Positions 31,230 through 40,411 of a stretch of 62,123 nucleotides of DNA are shown one piece after another. The stretch is from the IMG/VR virus record IMGVR_UViG_3300020190_004289, positions 1 through 62,123 of that record, one strand, 5' to 3'. Numbering within the stretch: the stretch's first letter is position 1; the number at the start of each line of letters is the position of its first letter. This DNA comes from a virus. Position numbers and translations under genes: made by a program. Under the pieces are notes generated by a model. That model was given only the letters and a program-made list of their open reading frames with translations, did no database searches and was not told where the DNA came from.

Positions 31230-34200
31230 TGCCTACCATATACCCATCAGCTCCTTATTTTGACGATTACGATTCTACTAAACAATTTTATAGAATTTTG
31301 TTTAGACCTGGGCGTGCGGTACAAGCAAGAGAACTAACCCAACTACAAACTTTAATCCAAGGTCAAATAGAAAGATTTGGAAAAGGAATTTATAAAGAAG
31401 GATCTTTTGTAACTCCATCTGAATTAATTTTTGATAAAAGATATGCTTTTGTAAAACTTCAAACAACTCATGCATCCGTAAATGCTGATGATGTAATAGG
31501 AAATTTGTTAGATCAAGTAATTGTAGGACAAAATAATGGCGTAAAAGCTACTGTTGTAAATTTCACGACTTCCACACTCACAGATCCTCCTACCCTATTT
31601 GTAAAATATTTAAATTCAGGAAATGCTGGAGTATCTAAGACTTTTGCTAACAATGAAATTATTGTTAACGAGGATGGAGATATAAGTGTTAGATCTGCAA
31701 CTTCATCTGCTACAGGCAATGGAACAGCCTTTTCTGTAGGTGAAGGTTCAATATTTGTAAAAGGTGTGTTTGTAACTGTAAATTCTCAAACAAAAATTTT
31801 AGAAAAATATTCAGAAGTTTCTAATTCTATTATTGGACTTACTATTACAGAGAGCATTGTTACTTCTGAAAATGATTCAAGTTTATTTGATCCAGCTATA
31901 GATACCTACAATTACTTTGCACCTGGTTCAGATAGATATAAAATTGATTTATCTGTTTCTACAAGAAACTTTACTCCTCAAACCATTGATGATCCTAATT
32001 TTATTGAACTTTGTAGAATTGAAAATGGTACAATCATTGCTCTTAACAATGATCCTCAATTTAGTATTCTGGGAGACACACTTGCAAGAAGAACGTATGA
32101 TGAATCTGGGGATTACGTCGTAAAACCTTTCGAAATAAAACTTATTCAACATTTAAGAACTAGCCCAAATGCTAATTTATCTTTTAGCTCTGTAGATGGG
32201 GTATTTACCTCCGACCAGGGAGGAAATGATAATTTATTTGTTAATGTACTTTCTGCTGGTAAAGCATATATTAAAGGTTATGAGATAGATTCTCTCAAAA
32301 CAAGCTATATAAACTCAGAAAAAGCTAGAGATTTTATTTCTGTAAATAATTCTCCTATTGCTACTCCGATAGGAAATTATGTTTATGTTAGCAATGTTTT
32401 CTCCGCACCAACCCTGGATACTATTGCTAATGTAAGTATATATGATAGATACACTGAAGCAGATGGTGCTCCAAGTGGCAGTTTAATAGGAACTGCTCGA
32501 GCTCGTGGACTTGAATACTATTCCGGAACAGTGGGTACTGGTAGTGCCGTTTATAAACTTTACCTATTTGATGTACGGACTAATGAAGGTAAAACTTTTG
32601 TAGATAGTGCAAAGCAGATTTATTTTGACAATCAAGTAAATCCCGATTTTACAGCCAATATAGTATCAGTTAAAACATATCTTTCTGGTACAATAAATTT
32701 TACTACAGCTAATACAGATGTTTTTGGTGTAGGTTCTTTATTTTCTACAGAATTAAAAGTTGGAGATTATATAGATGCAGATACAGGCAACTCATCTGTC
32801 AGATTACAAGTATCTTCTATACTTAATAACAATTTTTTAAATGTAACTGGAGCTCCATCAGCCGCTAAAAACGGAGTAAAGTACACTATTGAAAAATCTA
32901 GAATAGAAGAAACTAAAAAAAATACTTACATATTTAAATTGCCTCAGGATGTAATTAAAGCTCTTGATCCAACTAGCTCTGAAACAATTTATAATGTTCA
33001 GAGACAAGTCGAGAGAACATTAGCATCTGGTCAAGTAACTTTGATTGCTGGAACCGATGAAGTATTTGCTCCTATCAGTTCAACAAATTATTCTATAATA
33101 GTTTCACAAAATTCTACTTCAGGACCTACCCCAGGAACTTACATAGATCCCAACACACCCGGTTTGCTCACAAGAGGGGGTACTCCGACGGGTAAAACTT
33201 TAATAGTTAATGCAACAACTGCAGGTTCGGGAGTTGGATTAAATGCTGGCCAAATCATTCAAATTATTGCTAATGTACAAAAATCTAATTCTGCTGCAGT
33301 AAGAAAAAATAAGACCTTGTTTTCTGACTACGAAGAATTTTTTGAGGATCAAGAAGATGCTACTCAATCCACAATATCATTAGGTCAAGCTGATGTTATT
33401 TTATTGAAAGAAGTTAGTATGTCAAAAACTGCTTTTGGAACATCCTATTCTTCGAGTGGCGCAGTAGACATAACTGACAGATTTATTTTAGATAATGGCC
33501 AACGATCTACCTATTACGACGTTGGTAAATTAAAACTTAAAACTAATGCCTCTAAACCTAGTGGACCAATAAGAGTAAAATATGATTATTTTGAACACGG
33601 TATTGGAGATTTCTTTTCTGTAGAATCTTATAGTGGAATAAATTATAAGGATATACCAACTTTTACTGACGGAAAAACTACTTATCAGTTAAGGGATTGT
33701 TTAGATTTTAGACCTAGAATAAGTGATTCAGGGGTAGATTTTATTTCCTCTGGTTCAAGTGCTTCAGAATTTATTACTCAACAAAACGATTTTACTACTG
33801 ATTATCAATACTACTTACCTAGAACTGATAAATTAGTTGTAGATAAAGATGGTACGTTTTCGGTAATAAAGGGTATCAGCTCTTTAAATCCACAAGAGCC
33901 TAACATACTCGATGATAGTGTGGCTTTATATGTACTTAAACAAAAACCCTATGTTTTTGATTTATATAAAGATATTGAAATTTTAAGTGTAAACAACAAA
34001 CGCTATACTATGCGTGATATTGGTAGAATAGAAAATAGACTAAAAAATTTAGAATACTATACATCGTTAAATTTACTTGAAATTGATGCTGAAAAATTTC
34101 AGATTAAGGATTCAGATGGATTTAATAGATTTAAAAATGGTTTTATTGTAGATTCTTTTTCCGGACACGGAATAGGAGATACATTAAATCCAGACTATGG

Positions 34201-35776
34201 TGCAGCTATTGATATGAATAAGCAAGAGCTAAGACCTCTATGTGAATTTCAAAGACTTCCATTGCTGGAAGTAAATACAACCAATGCTCAAAGAACATCA
34301 AATAATTATAGCTTGGTTGGTGATTTTTTTACTCTTCCTTACACCGAAGTAGCTTTTGCTTCTAACGATAAAGCAAGTAAAGCTATAAACATTAATCCTT
34401 TCAATACTGGAATATATACTGGTACTATGACCTTGTTTCCTGCCTCAGATTCGTGGTTTGAACAAAAAAGGCTTCCAGATGTATTAACAAACCTAGAAGG
34501 TAACTATAATTCTTTGGTAGCTGAATCCCAAGCTAAAGGTACATTTGGTACTGTTTGGGGTGCTTGGAAAGATTTCCATTTTGGTGTTGACGGAACTGTA
34601 TTAACTCAAAAAAGAGAAGGTTTAGAATATACTGTTAGAGAAAGAATTGATACAGTAACTAAAAATGACGTTGTTAAGTCAACATCTGTACTACCAAAAA
34701 TGAGGGATGTGGTAATATCAATAAGGTGTGAAGGTATGAAACCAAACACACTAGTCAATGTTTTTTTTAATAGTTATCCTGTCAATCCTTACTGCAATTT
34801 AGATTTATCCGAAAGGGCAAATGTTCTTTATCCAAATTTAGATGTATATGCACAGGGTAGAAACAACTTAGTTACTGACGAAACAGGCAAAATATTAATT
34901 AAGTTTAATTATACTACTGATGTTTTTCAATTTAATACTGGTAATTATACAATAAAAGTAACTGACTCTAGTTCTAACGATCCTGAAGACACGGAAACAT
35001 TTGCTGAAGCTGTATTTTCTAGTTCTGGTGAGCTTAGAAATATAGTAAACGAGGTTACCTCTACAAGAAATGCTGTCTTAGACTCTAAATCTGTTTCCGA
35101 ACAAAGACCAGTTGCAGCACCTAATCCATCAAAACCTCCTCCTCTCTTTTTTGTAGATTATTTGTATAGATACACTTTAGGAAGAGAGCCCGATAGAGAA
35201 GGTTATGCTTATTGGTCTTCACAGTTTAGAACATTAGGTTTAACAAATGCAGTTCTTAATGGAGCAGTTTGTTCTGCTGAATTAATTCTTAACGCAAAAG
35301 CTAACCCTAGCACTTTTACTGTTGGCTTTAATTTTGGAGAAGGTCCTAGTAAGGATAATTTCGGAGTAAGAGTTCCTCTGACGTTTAATTCTAATGCGAG
35401 AATAGTTTGGGACGCAGTTTTATTTTTTGCTGGAGTTGCGCTTCATAATGTATTGCGTAATATAGAACATCCAACTGACGATCTAAATTTAGTTAGAACT
35501 AGGCCGGGTTTTGATTACTTATGTTTTCATTACTATATTTCAGTAAAGGCAACGTTGCCTAGAAACGTCGCTGGCCATCCCGCTTCTGGGTGGACAGACG
35601 AACAAATTAGATTAGAAGCTTCTAAAGGTGTTGCTACTGCTGTAACCGTTGCTTTATGCAATCCCTTGGATGGATTTGATTGGAAACAGGATGCGTTAAA
35701 TGCTAAGGCTAACGGAATAGACCCTGCTGCTTATTGGATAAGTCCTACTAATTGGAGCACAGGCTCTCGGAAATAG
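31229..35776 (+). CDS. Large baseplate/tail structural protein with DUF4815 and DUF4214 domains
   Basis: A 1515-residue protein. The N-terminus (FYRILFRPGRAVQARELTQL, then QIERFGKGIYKEGS) matches the DUF4815 phage structural family, placed after gp8 where T4 has gp9/gp10. The long middle is beta-rich; LPKMRDVVISIRCEGMKPNT and the following segment match the family's distal part. Residues about 1305-1360 (DYLYRYTLGREPDREGYAYW) form a DUF4214 domain, found in secreted and surface proteins and possibly involved in binding. A C-terminal domain of about 150 residues follows. It probably forms the outer wedge. Confidence 0.75.
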   Translation: MPTIYPSAPYFDDYDSTKQFYRILFRPGRAVQARELTQLQTLIQGQIERFGKGIYKEGSFVTPSELIFDKRYAFVKLQTTHASVNADDVIGNLLDQVIVGQNNGVKATVVNFTTSTLTDPPTLFVKYLNSGNAGVSKTFANNEIIVNEDGDISVRSATSSATGNGTAFSVGEGSIFVKGVFVTVNSQTKILEKYSEVSNSIIGLTITESIVTSENDSSLFDPAIDTYNYFAPGSDRYKIDLSVSTRNFTPQTIDDPNFIELCRIENGTIIALNNDPQFSILGDTLARRTYDESGDYVVKPFEIKLIQHLRTSPNANLSFSSVDGVFTSDQGGNDNLFVNVLSAGKAYIKGYEIDSLKTSYINSEKARDFISVNNSPIATPIGNYVYVSNVFSAPTLDTIANVSIYDRYTEADGAPSGSLIGTARARGLEYYSGTVGTGSAVYKLYLFDVRTNEGKTFVDSAKQIYFDNQVNPDFTANIVSVKTYLSGTINFTTANTDVFGVGSLFSTELKVGDYIDADTGNSSVRLQVSSILNNNFLNVTGAPSAAKNGVKYTIEKSRIEETKKNTYIFKLPQDVIKALDPTSSETIYNVQRQVERTLASGQVTLIAGTDEVFAPISSTNYSIIVSQNSTSGPTPGTYIDPNTPGLLTRGGTPTGKTLIVNATTAGSGVGLNAGQIIQIIANVQKSNSAAVRKNKTLFSDYEEFFEDQEDATQSTISLGQADVILLKEVSMSKTAFGTSYSSSGAVDITDRFILDNGQRSTYYDVGKLKLKTNASKPSGPIRVKYDYFEHGIGDFFSVESYSGINYKDIPTFTDGKTTYQLRDCLDFRPRISDSGVDFISSGSSASEFITQQNDFTTDYQYYLPRTDKLVVDKDGTFSVIKGISSLNPQEPNILDDSVALYVLKQKPYVFDLYKDIEILSVNNKRYTMRDIGRIENRLKNLEYYTSLNLLEIDAEKFQIKDSDGFNRFKNGFIVDSFSGHGIGDTLNPDYGAAIDMNKQELRPLCEFQRLPLLEVNTTNAQRTSNNYSLVGDFFTLPYTEVAFASNDKASKAININPFNTGIYTGTMTLFPASDSWFEQKRLPDVLTNLEGNYNSLVAESQAKGTFGTVWGAWKDFHFGVDGTVLTQKREGLEYTVRERIDTVTKNDVVKSTSVLPKMRDVVISIRCEGMKPNTLVNVFFNSYPVNPYCNLDLSERANVLYPNLDVYAQGRNNLVTDETGKILIKFNYTTDVFQFNTGNYTIKVTDSSSNDPEDTETFAEAVFSSSGELRNIVNEVTSTRNAVLDSKSVSEQRPVAAPNPSKPPPLFFVDYLYRYTLGREPDREGYAYWSSQFRTLGLTNAVLNGAVCSAELILNAKANPSTFTVGFNFGEGPSKDNFGVRVPLTFNSNARIVWDAVLFFAGVALHNVLRNIEHPTDDLNLVRTRPGFDYLCFHYYISVKATLPRNVAGHPASGWTDEQIRLEASKGVATAVTVALCNPLDGFDWKQDALNAKANGIDPAAYWISPTNWSTGSRK

Positions 35777-35789
35777 ATAAAAGGTTAAA

Positions 35790-37616
35790 ATGGCAACTCC
35801 TACTTACAGCGTAATTGATCCTATAGCACAATCCTTCTTTATTGATAAACCGTGCGTTGTCACAAAAATGGATTTGTTTTTTAAATCAAAAGACAATTTT
35901 ATTCCAGTTACTGTGCAGTTTAGAAAAAATCAACTAGGGGTACCTGGTCCATACATTATTCCTTTGTCCACTAAATTACTTTCTCCCAGTTCTGTATTAG
36001 TTTCTAGTAATGCAAATGTAGCAACTACTGTAAACTTTACTTCACCGATATTTTTAGATACTGGGGAATACTCAATTACATTAGGAACTACCTCTAAAAA
36101 ATATTCTGTCTGGATCTCTGAATTAAACTCCACAGATATAATTTCAGGTAAAAATATTACAGAACAACCTTATATTGGAAATTTGTTTAAAGGACAAAAC
36201 ATAACATCGTATACTCCTGTATTAACCCAAGATTTAAAATTTATACTTTACAGAGCATCTTACAATACAAGTGTGGTTGGATTTATAGATTTTAAAGTAC
36301 CTGGCTATCACAACACCACTAAGCTACTTGAAAATGATCCGTTAGAATTGTTTCCTAATAGTTCAATTATGAGAATTCATCACAAGGATCACCCATTCAC
36401 GAATCAATCATATGTAAGGTTATTAGGTATAGCAAATGCTTTTCCGTTTGGAAATGTTTTAAGTCCAACCATTTTTGGTGGTATAACATCAACGTCTATT
36501 GAGGGAAGGCATTTTGTTGTAAGTAACGTTAGGTCTGACTCTTATACCGTAAATCTTTCTGAATCCTCAACTGTTACTTCAGCATTTAGATTTGGTGGTC
36601 CTGCTATCGTAGTAGATAGTGATTTAAGATTTGATACTATCTACCCAAAAATACCACATATTAAACAATCTGGGAATATTTCAAGCTCATTTAAAGCTGC
36701 TTCTTTATCATATACTTTAGATTCGTCGTTTAAAACTTTAGCTGACGACGATAATGAGTTGGATTACACAAGAATAATTGCTAGCAATGTAAACACTACT
36801 TTTAGACTTTCTAACGCAACTCCGTTTGTATATAGGATAAACTTTTCTTCCAATAACACCCTCACATCTCCTCTAATAGATAAATCTCAAATTGCCGTTG
36901 TATTGGTTAATAATAAAATTAACTCTCCAAATATTATCACAGAAAATTTAAGATACGACAGAGCAAACGTAGCTGTTTTGTCAAAAGCTAATATATACGT
37001 GTTAAATGGAAATGTAGCTTTAATATCCTATGCGTCTGCAAATGTGAGCGAGATAAACAATGCTAAAAGTATTTTAAACGGTACTGATTTAGTTATTACA
37101 GGCTTAAATCCAAACAACGGTCAGTACAGAGTATTAGAAGTTTTAAACGGTGGTGCAAATATTAAAGTTCTAAAATTAGCTAATTCTATTTCAGTAGTTA
37201 CTGATGCTAATATACAAAACAACCATACTATTGTAAACGCTTCTCAATTTGTATATGAGGAAGCTGCTACTGGTGGAAGTGCAATTTCAAAATACATAAC
37301 TAAAAAAATAGATTTTGTAAATCCTTCAACCTCTATCAATATTAGAGCAGATGTTTCTCAGCCAACAGATACAGAAGTATTGTTTTATTTTAAAACTAAA
37401 TTAATTGGTGAAGCCGAAAGTTTTGATGTTAAAGAGTTTACCCAAGTAGAAAATGTTACAATTGCACCTTCACTTGATGGTAAATTTATTGAAGTTGAAA
37501 AACAAATAGATGCATTAGAGCCTTTTGATTCTTTAATAATTAAAATTGTATTTAAATCATCGCTCACTTATAAAGTTCCTAAAGTAAAAAATTTAAGGGT
37601 TATAGCTTTAGAATGA
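35790..37616 (+). CDS. Baseplate wedge/structural protein related to the distal part of DUF4815 proteins
   Basis: A 608-residue beta-rich protein starting with IDPIAQSFFIDKPCVVTKMD, a motif that in other T4-like marine phages occurs in the same polypeptide as the DUF4815 domain. That suggests the ancestral protein is split here between this gene and the previous one. FIDFKVPGYHNTTKLLEND and a C-terminal jelly-roll-like segment follow. Likely gp10-like in role. Confidence 0.6.
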   Translation: MATPTYSVIDPIAQSFFIDKPCVVTKMDLFFKSKDNFIPVTVQFRKNQLGVPGPYIIPLSTKLLSPSSVLVSSNANVATTVNFTSPIFLDTGEYSITLGTTSKKYSVWISELNSTDIISGKNITEQPYIGNLFKGQNITSYTPVLTQDLKFILYRASYNTSVVGFIDFKVPGYHNTTKLLENDPLELFPNSSIMRIHHKDHPFTNQSYVRLLGIANAFPFGNVLSPTIFGGITSTSIEGRHFVVSNVRSDSYTVNLSESSTVTSAFRFGGPAIVVDSDLRFDTIYPKIPHIKQSGNISSSFKAASLSYTLDSSFKTLADDDNELDYTRIIASNVNTTFRLSNATPFVYRINFSSNNTLTSPLIDKSQIAVVLVNNKINSPNIITENLRYDRANVAVLSKANIYVLNGNVALISYASANVSEINNAKSILNGTDLVITGLNPNNGQYRVLEVLNGGANIKVLKLANSISVVTDANIQNNHTIVNASQFVYEEAATGGSAISKYITKKIDFVNPSTSINIRADVSQPTDTEVLFYFKTKLIGEAESFDVKEFTQVENVTIAPSLDGKFIEVEKQIDALEPFDSLIIKIVFKSSLTYKVPKVKNLRVIALE

Positions 37617-37828
37617 ATAAATTAAAAGTAAAAGATTATCCTGGATTAGTAAGAGACTCTTCGTCGAAAGCTATTATAAATGTTGATCAATCGGCTTATT
37701 TAAAGTATAAAAATGAAAGAAATGTTCAACAAAAAATTTCTAATATGAGTACAGAAATTAATAATTTAAAACAATCTATGAATGAAATTAAAGATTTAAT
37801 TTCTCAAATTTTACAGAGAACTAATTAA
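37613..37828 (+). CDS. Small coiled-coil virion-associated protein
   Basis: A 71-residue protein: LKVKDYPGLVRDSSSKAIIN, then a C-terminal coiled coil (about residues 35-68). Such short proteins lie between wedge and fibre genes in T4-like cyanophages. It overlaps the preceding gene by 4 bases and abuts the next. A linker or trimerisation role is possible. Confidence 0.6.
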   Translation: MNKLKVKDYPGLVRDSSSKAIINVDQSAYLKYKNERNVQQKISNMSTEINNLKQSMNEIKDLISQILQRTN

Positions 37829-39985
37829 ATGCCATCAATTATTTTAAGACAATCTAGCGTTATTAGTGATCCTTTAGCAACAATTAAAGGTTCTCCATTA
37901 CTTAATTCTGAAATAGATAACAATTTTGCTAATATTAATATATCTATTGGAAATTTGAACAACTTATCTACTCTTGGTAAATCAAATATAGTTATTTCAA
38001 TAAACGAAGTAAGTTCTAATATAGGACTGTTATCAGATTTAATAACATCTAATACTGGTAATTTAGTTTTTGCTATTAATGAAATAAAACAGAATGTAAA
38101 TACTTCAATAGTTGTTGAAGCTTCAAGACTAGTGGACAATTCTATAACTTCCGCTAAGCTAGCACCCGATAGTATAATTTCAGAAAAAATTGCTGATTCC
38201 AACATTACAACATCTAAATTAGCAGATGATAGTATTACAACATCTAAATTAGCAGATAGTAGTATTACAACATCTAAATTAGCAGATGATAGTATTACAA
38301 CATCTAAAATTGTAAACAATTCTGTAACTACAGCTAAAATAGCCAGCACCGGTGTAGTGGCTGCCTTGTATGGAAATGCAACTAGAATTCCTCAAATTAC
38401 TGTTGGATCAGACGGAAGAATCACTTCATTATCTAATGTTGAAATTAGCGGAGCAGGATTTACCAATTTAAATGCAGATAGCATTACTTCAGGTACATTA
38501 GTAGCTGAAAGAGGAGGTACAGCACAAAGCAGCTGGACTACTGGACAAATGCTTTATGCGTCTGGTATTAACACATTAGCCAAATTAGCTATTGGAACGA
38601 GTGGACAAATACTATCCGTATCTGCTGGAGGAATTCCGGCTTGGATTAATGACACAGCTGGGGTTTCTTCTGTTGATTTATCTGGTGGTACTACAGGACT
38701 TTTAGTGACAGGGGGACCTATTCTTTCTTCTGGAACAATGACTTTAAGTGGAACTTTAGCTGTTGCTAACGGTGGTACGGGCTCAACATCAACTACTTAC
38801 TGCAGTTTAACAACAAATGTCTCTGGAACACTTCCTATTGTTAACGGTGGTACAGGCACTTCATCAACTGCTTACTGTAGTTTAACTACAAACGTTAGTG
38901 GCACTTTACCCGCAATCAGAGGTGGAACTGGGTTTGATCAGTATACGGCAGGTCAAATATTGTATGCATCGAGTACTACAGCCCTTACAAGATTAGGAAT
39001 TGGAACAGAAGGTCATTTCTTAAAAGTAGTTGGTGGAGTGCCTCAATGGGCTCCAGTAACTGGCACAGGTATCACTAGTCTTGGAGTATTAAATCAAGGT
39101 AGTTCTTTAGGATTAACAATACAATCTGATGTTGGAAGTACTATCACTAGCACAGGCACTCTCTCTCTAAGCTTGAATCAAGCGACGTTTAGGAGCCAGC
39201 TAGGTCTAGGTTCAATGGCAACCCAAGACACTTCAATATTAAATTCGTATGCAACAACCTCTGCTTTATCTAGTTATGCACCAGCTTCTGCGTTAAGTAG
39301 TTATGCTTCTTTAGGTAATAATAATGCATTTAATGGAACAAATACATTTAATGGTGCAGGAAATTATTACAGTGACCATCGGTTTTATGGAAAAATAAGA
39401 ACTAGTACTGGATTCGGTAGTACCTTCTCGAGTGGTGCGCCCAATCCCAGTGATTATTGGAATGCTTTTTTTCAGTCACAAGTAGCTCACCCAGCAGTCG
39501 CTGTTTATGCGCCTGGGGCGGGTTCTGTAGGTGTCGCTATTGGATGCGATACTTTTAATCTTGGACAATTAAATTATGAAGTCTATTATTACGGTACGCC
39601 AAACGCACCAGGTAATAACATAGGTGGTGTATTTAGTAGTACAGGAAATTCAGTAAATTTTGCTACTACTTCTGACTATAGACTTAAAACTGATATTGTT
39701 ACGTTAACAGGAGCAATAGCTCGAATTAAACAATTAAATCCTGTTAAATTTAAATGGAAAAGCAATTTAGAATTTGGCTATCAAGATGGATTTTTAGCTC
39801 ACGAAGTTGAACCTGTTGTTCCAGAAGCAATTACTGGAGAAAAAGACGCTGTTGATGATAAAGGAAATATTAGGGCGCAACAGATGGACGCATCTTATTT
39901 AATTCCTCTTTTAACAGCCTCTCTCAAAGAAGCTATTGCACGTATCGAAACCTTGGAAGCTCAAGTAGCTAGTTTACAAGGATAA
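37829..39985 (+). CDS. Tail fibre with peptidase S74 chaperone domain
   Basis: A 718-residue fibre. The N-terminus GSPLLNSEIDNNFANIN resembles other marine phage fibres that attach to the baseplate. Residues about 120-165 are repeats of SITTSKLAD. Shaft motifs such as VVNGGTGxxSTxYCSLTTNVS repeat further on. The C-terminal 110 residues form an S74 intramolecular chaperone (TSDYRLKTDIVTLTGAIARI with the Ser-Asp pair, then a coiled coil), which trimerises the fibre and cleaves itself off. It ends at a strong terminator. Confidence 0.85.
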   Translation: MPSIILRQSSVISDPLATIKGSPLLNSEIDNNFANINISIGNLNNLSTLGKSNIVISINEVSSNIGLLSDLITSNTGNLVFAINEIKQNVNTSIVVEASRLVDNSITSAKLAPDSIISEKIADSNITTSKLADDSITTSKLADSSITTSKLADDSITTSKIVNNSVTTAKIASTGVVAALYGNATRIPQITVGSDGRITSLSNVEISGAGFTNLNADSITSGTLVAERGGTAQSSWTTGQMLYASGINTLAKLAIGTSGQILSVSAGGIPAWINDTAGVSSVDLSGGTTGLLVTGGPILSSGTMTLSGTLAVANGGTGSTSTTYCSLTTNVSGTLPIVNGGTGTSSTAYCSLTTNVSGTLPAIRGGTGFDQYTAGQILYASSTTALTRLGIGTEGHFLKVVGGVPQWAPVTGTGITSLGVLNQGSSLGLTIQSDVGSTITSTGTLSLSLNQATFRSQLGLGSMATQDTSILNSYATTSALSSYAPASALSSYASLGNNNAFNGTNTFNGAGNYYSDHRFYGKIRTSTGFGSTFSSGAPNPSDYWNAFFQSQVAHPAVAVYAPGAGSVGVAIGCDTFNLGQLNYEVYYYGTPNAPGNNIGGVFSSTGNSVNFATTSDYRLKTDIVTLTGAIARIKQLNPVKFKWKSNLEFGYQDGFLAHEVEPVVPEAITGEKDAVDDKGNIRAQQMDASYLIPLLTASLKEAIARIETLEAQVASLQG
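38203..38310 (+). repeat. 30-bp tandem repeats in the fibre gene
   Basis: About 3.5 nearly identical copies of a 30-base unit containing ATTACAACATCTAAATTAGC, coding for ITTSKLADxS. Homogeneity at the DNA level suggests recent slippage or recombination, a way to alter fibre length. Confidence 0.85.
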
Positions 39986-40008
39986 TAAAATATCCCACTA
40001 AGTTTTTT

Positions 40009-40038
40009 AAAAAAGGGCCTAGAAGGCCCTTTTTTGTT
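40009..40038 (+). terminator. Strong rho-independent terminator
   Basis: AAAAAAGGGCCT (40009-40020) pairs with AGGCCCTTTTTT (40024-40035) around loop AGA. The flanking A- and T-runs make it bidirectional. It separates the baseplate/fibre block from the adhesin block. Confidence 0.9.
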
Positions 40039-40049
40039 TTTTTTCATAA

Positions 40050-40057
40050 GATAAATA
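40050..40057 (+). promoter_or_regulatory. T4-type late promoter
   Basis: GATAAATA followed by TAAGG, 24 bases before the ATG at 40082 and just after the terminator. Confidence 0.65.
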
Positions 40058-40081
40058 TAAGGATTTTACAAGGAAATCCAA

Positions 40082-40411
40082 ATGGCCGTTACCTCAAATT
40101 TATTAATTGAGCAGGGCGCTACCTTTGCTATAACCATTAATTACAATGATGATCTTGGTAATCCCAATGATCTTACTTCCTATACAGCGCAGTCAAAAAT
40201 GCGCAGATCATTTTATTCTGCCAATTCAACCGCACTAACAGCCAGTATCACCAACCCTGCAAATGGAGAGATTGTTCTTTCCATGACAGCAGCAAACACT
40301 GCAAATTTAAGACCAGGTCGTTATGTATATGATCTGGAAGTATCAAATGCCTCTCAAACTTTAAGAGTAATTGAGGGAATTATTACTGTACTTCCAGAGG
40401 TTACAAGATAA
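40082..40411 (+). CDS. Small beta-sandwich virion protein
   Basis: A 109-residue protein with alternating strands (ATFAITINYNDDLGNPNDLT; GRYVYDLEVSNASQTLRVIE), resembling the Ig-like BppU-type N-terminal domains of phage baseplate proteins. Its first-gene position before the large fibre suggests an adaptor. No more specific family recognised. Confidence 0.55.
   Translation: MAVTSNLLIEQGATFAITINYNDDLGNPNDLTSYTAQSKMRRSFYSANSTALTASITNPANGEIVLSMTAANTANLRPGRYVYDLEVSNASQTLRVIEGIITVLPEVTR

Noticed and set aside
38203-38310. CRISPR-like array
   Set aside because: The repeats are contiguous without unique spacers and encode an in-frame fibre repeat.
37825-38349. Leftward 174-codon open frame with SSANLDVVI repeats
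   Set aside because: It is the antisense of the 30-bp fibre repeats, whose plus frame continues to the S74 domain.
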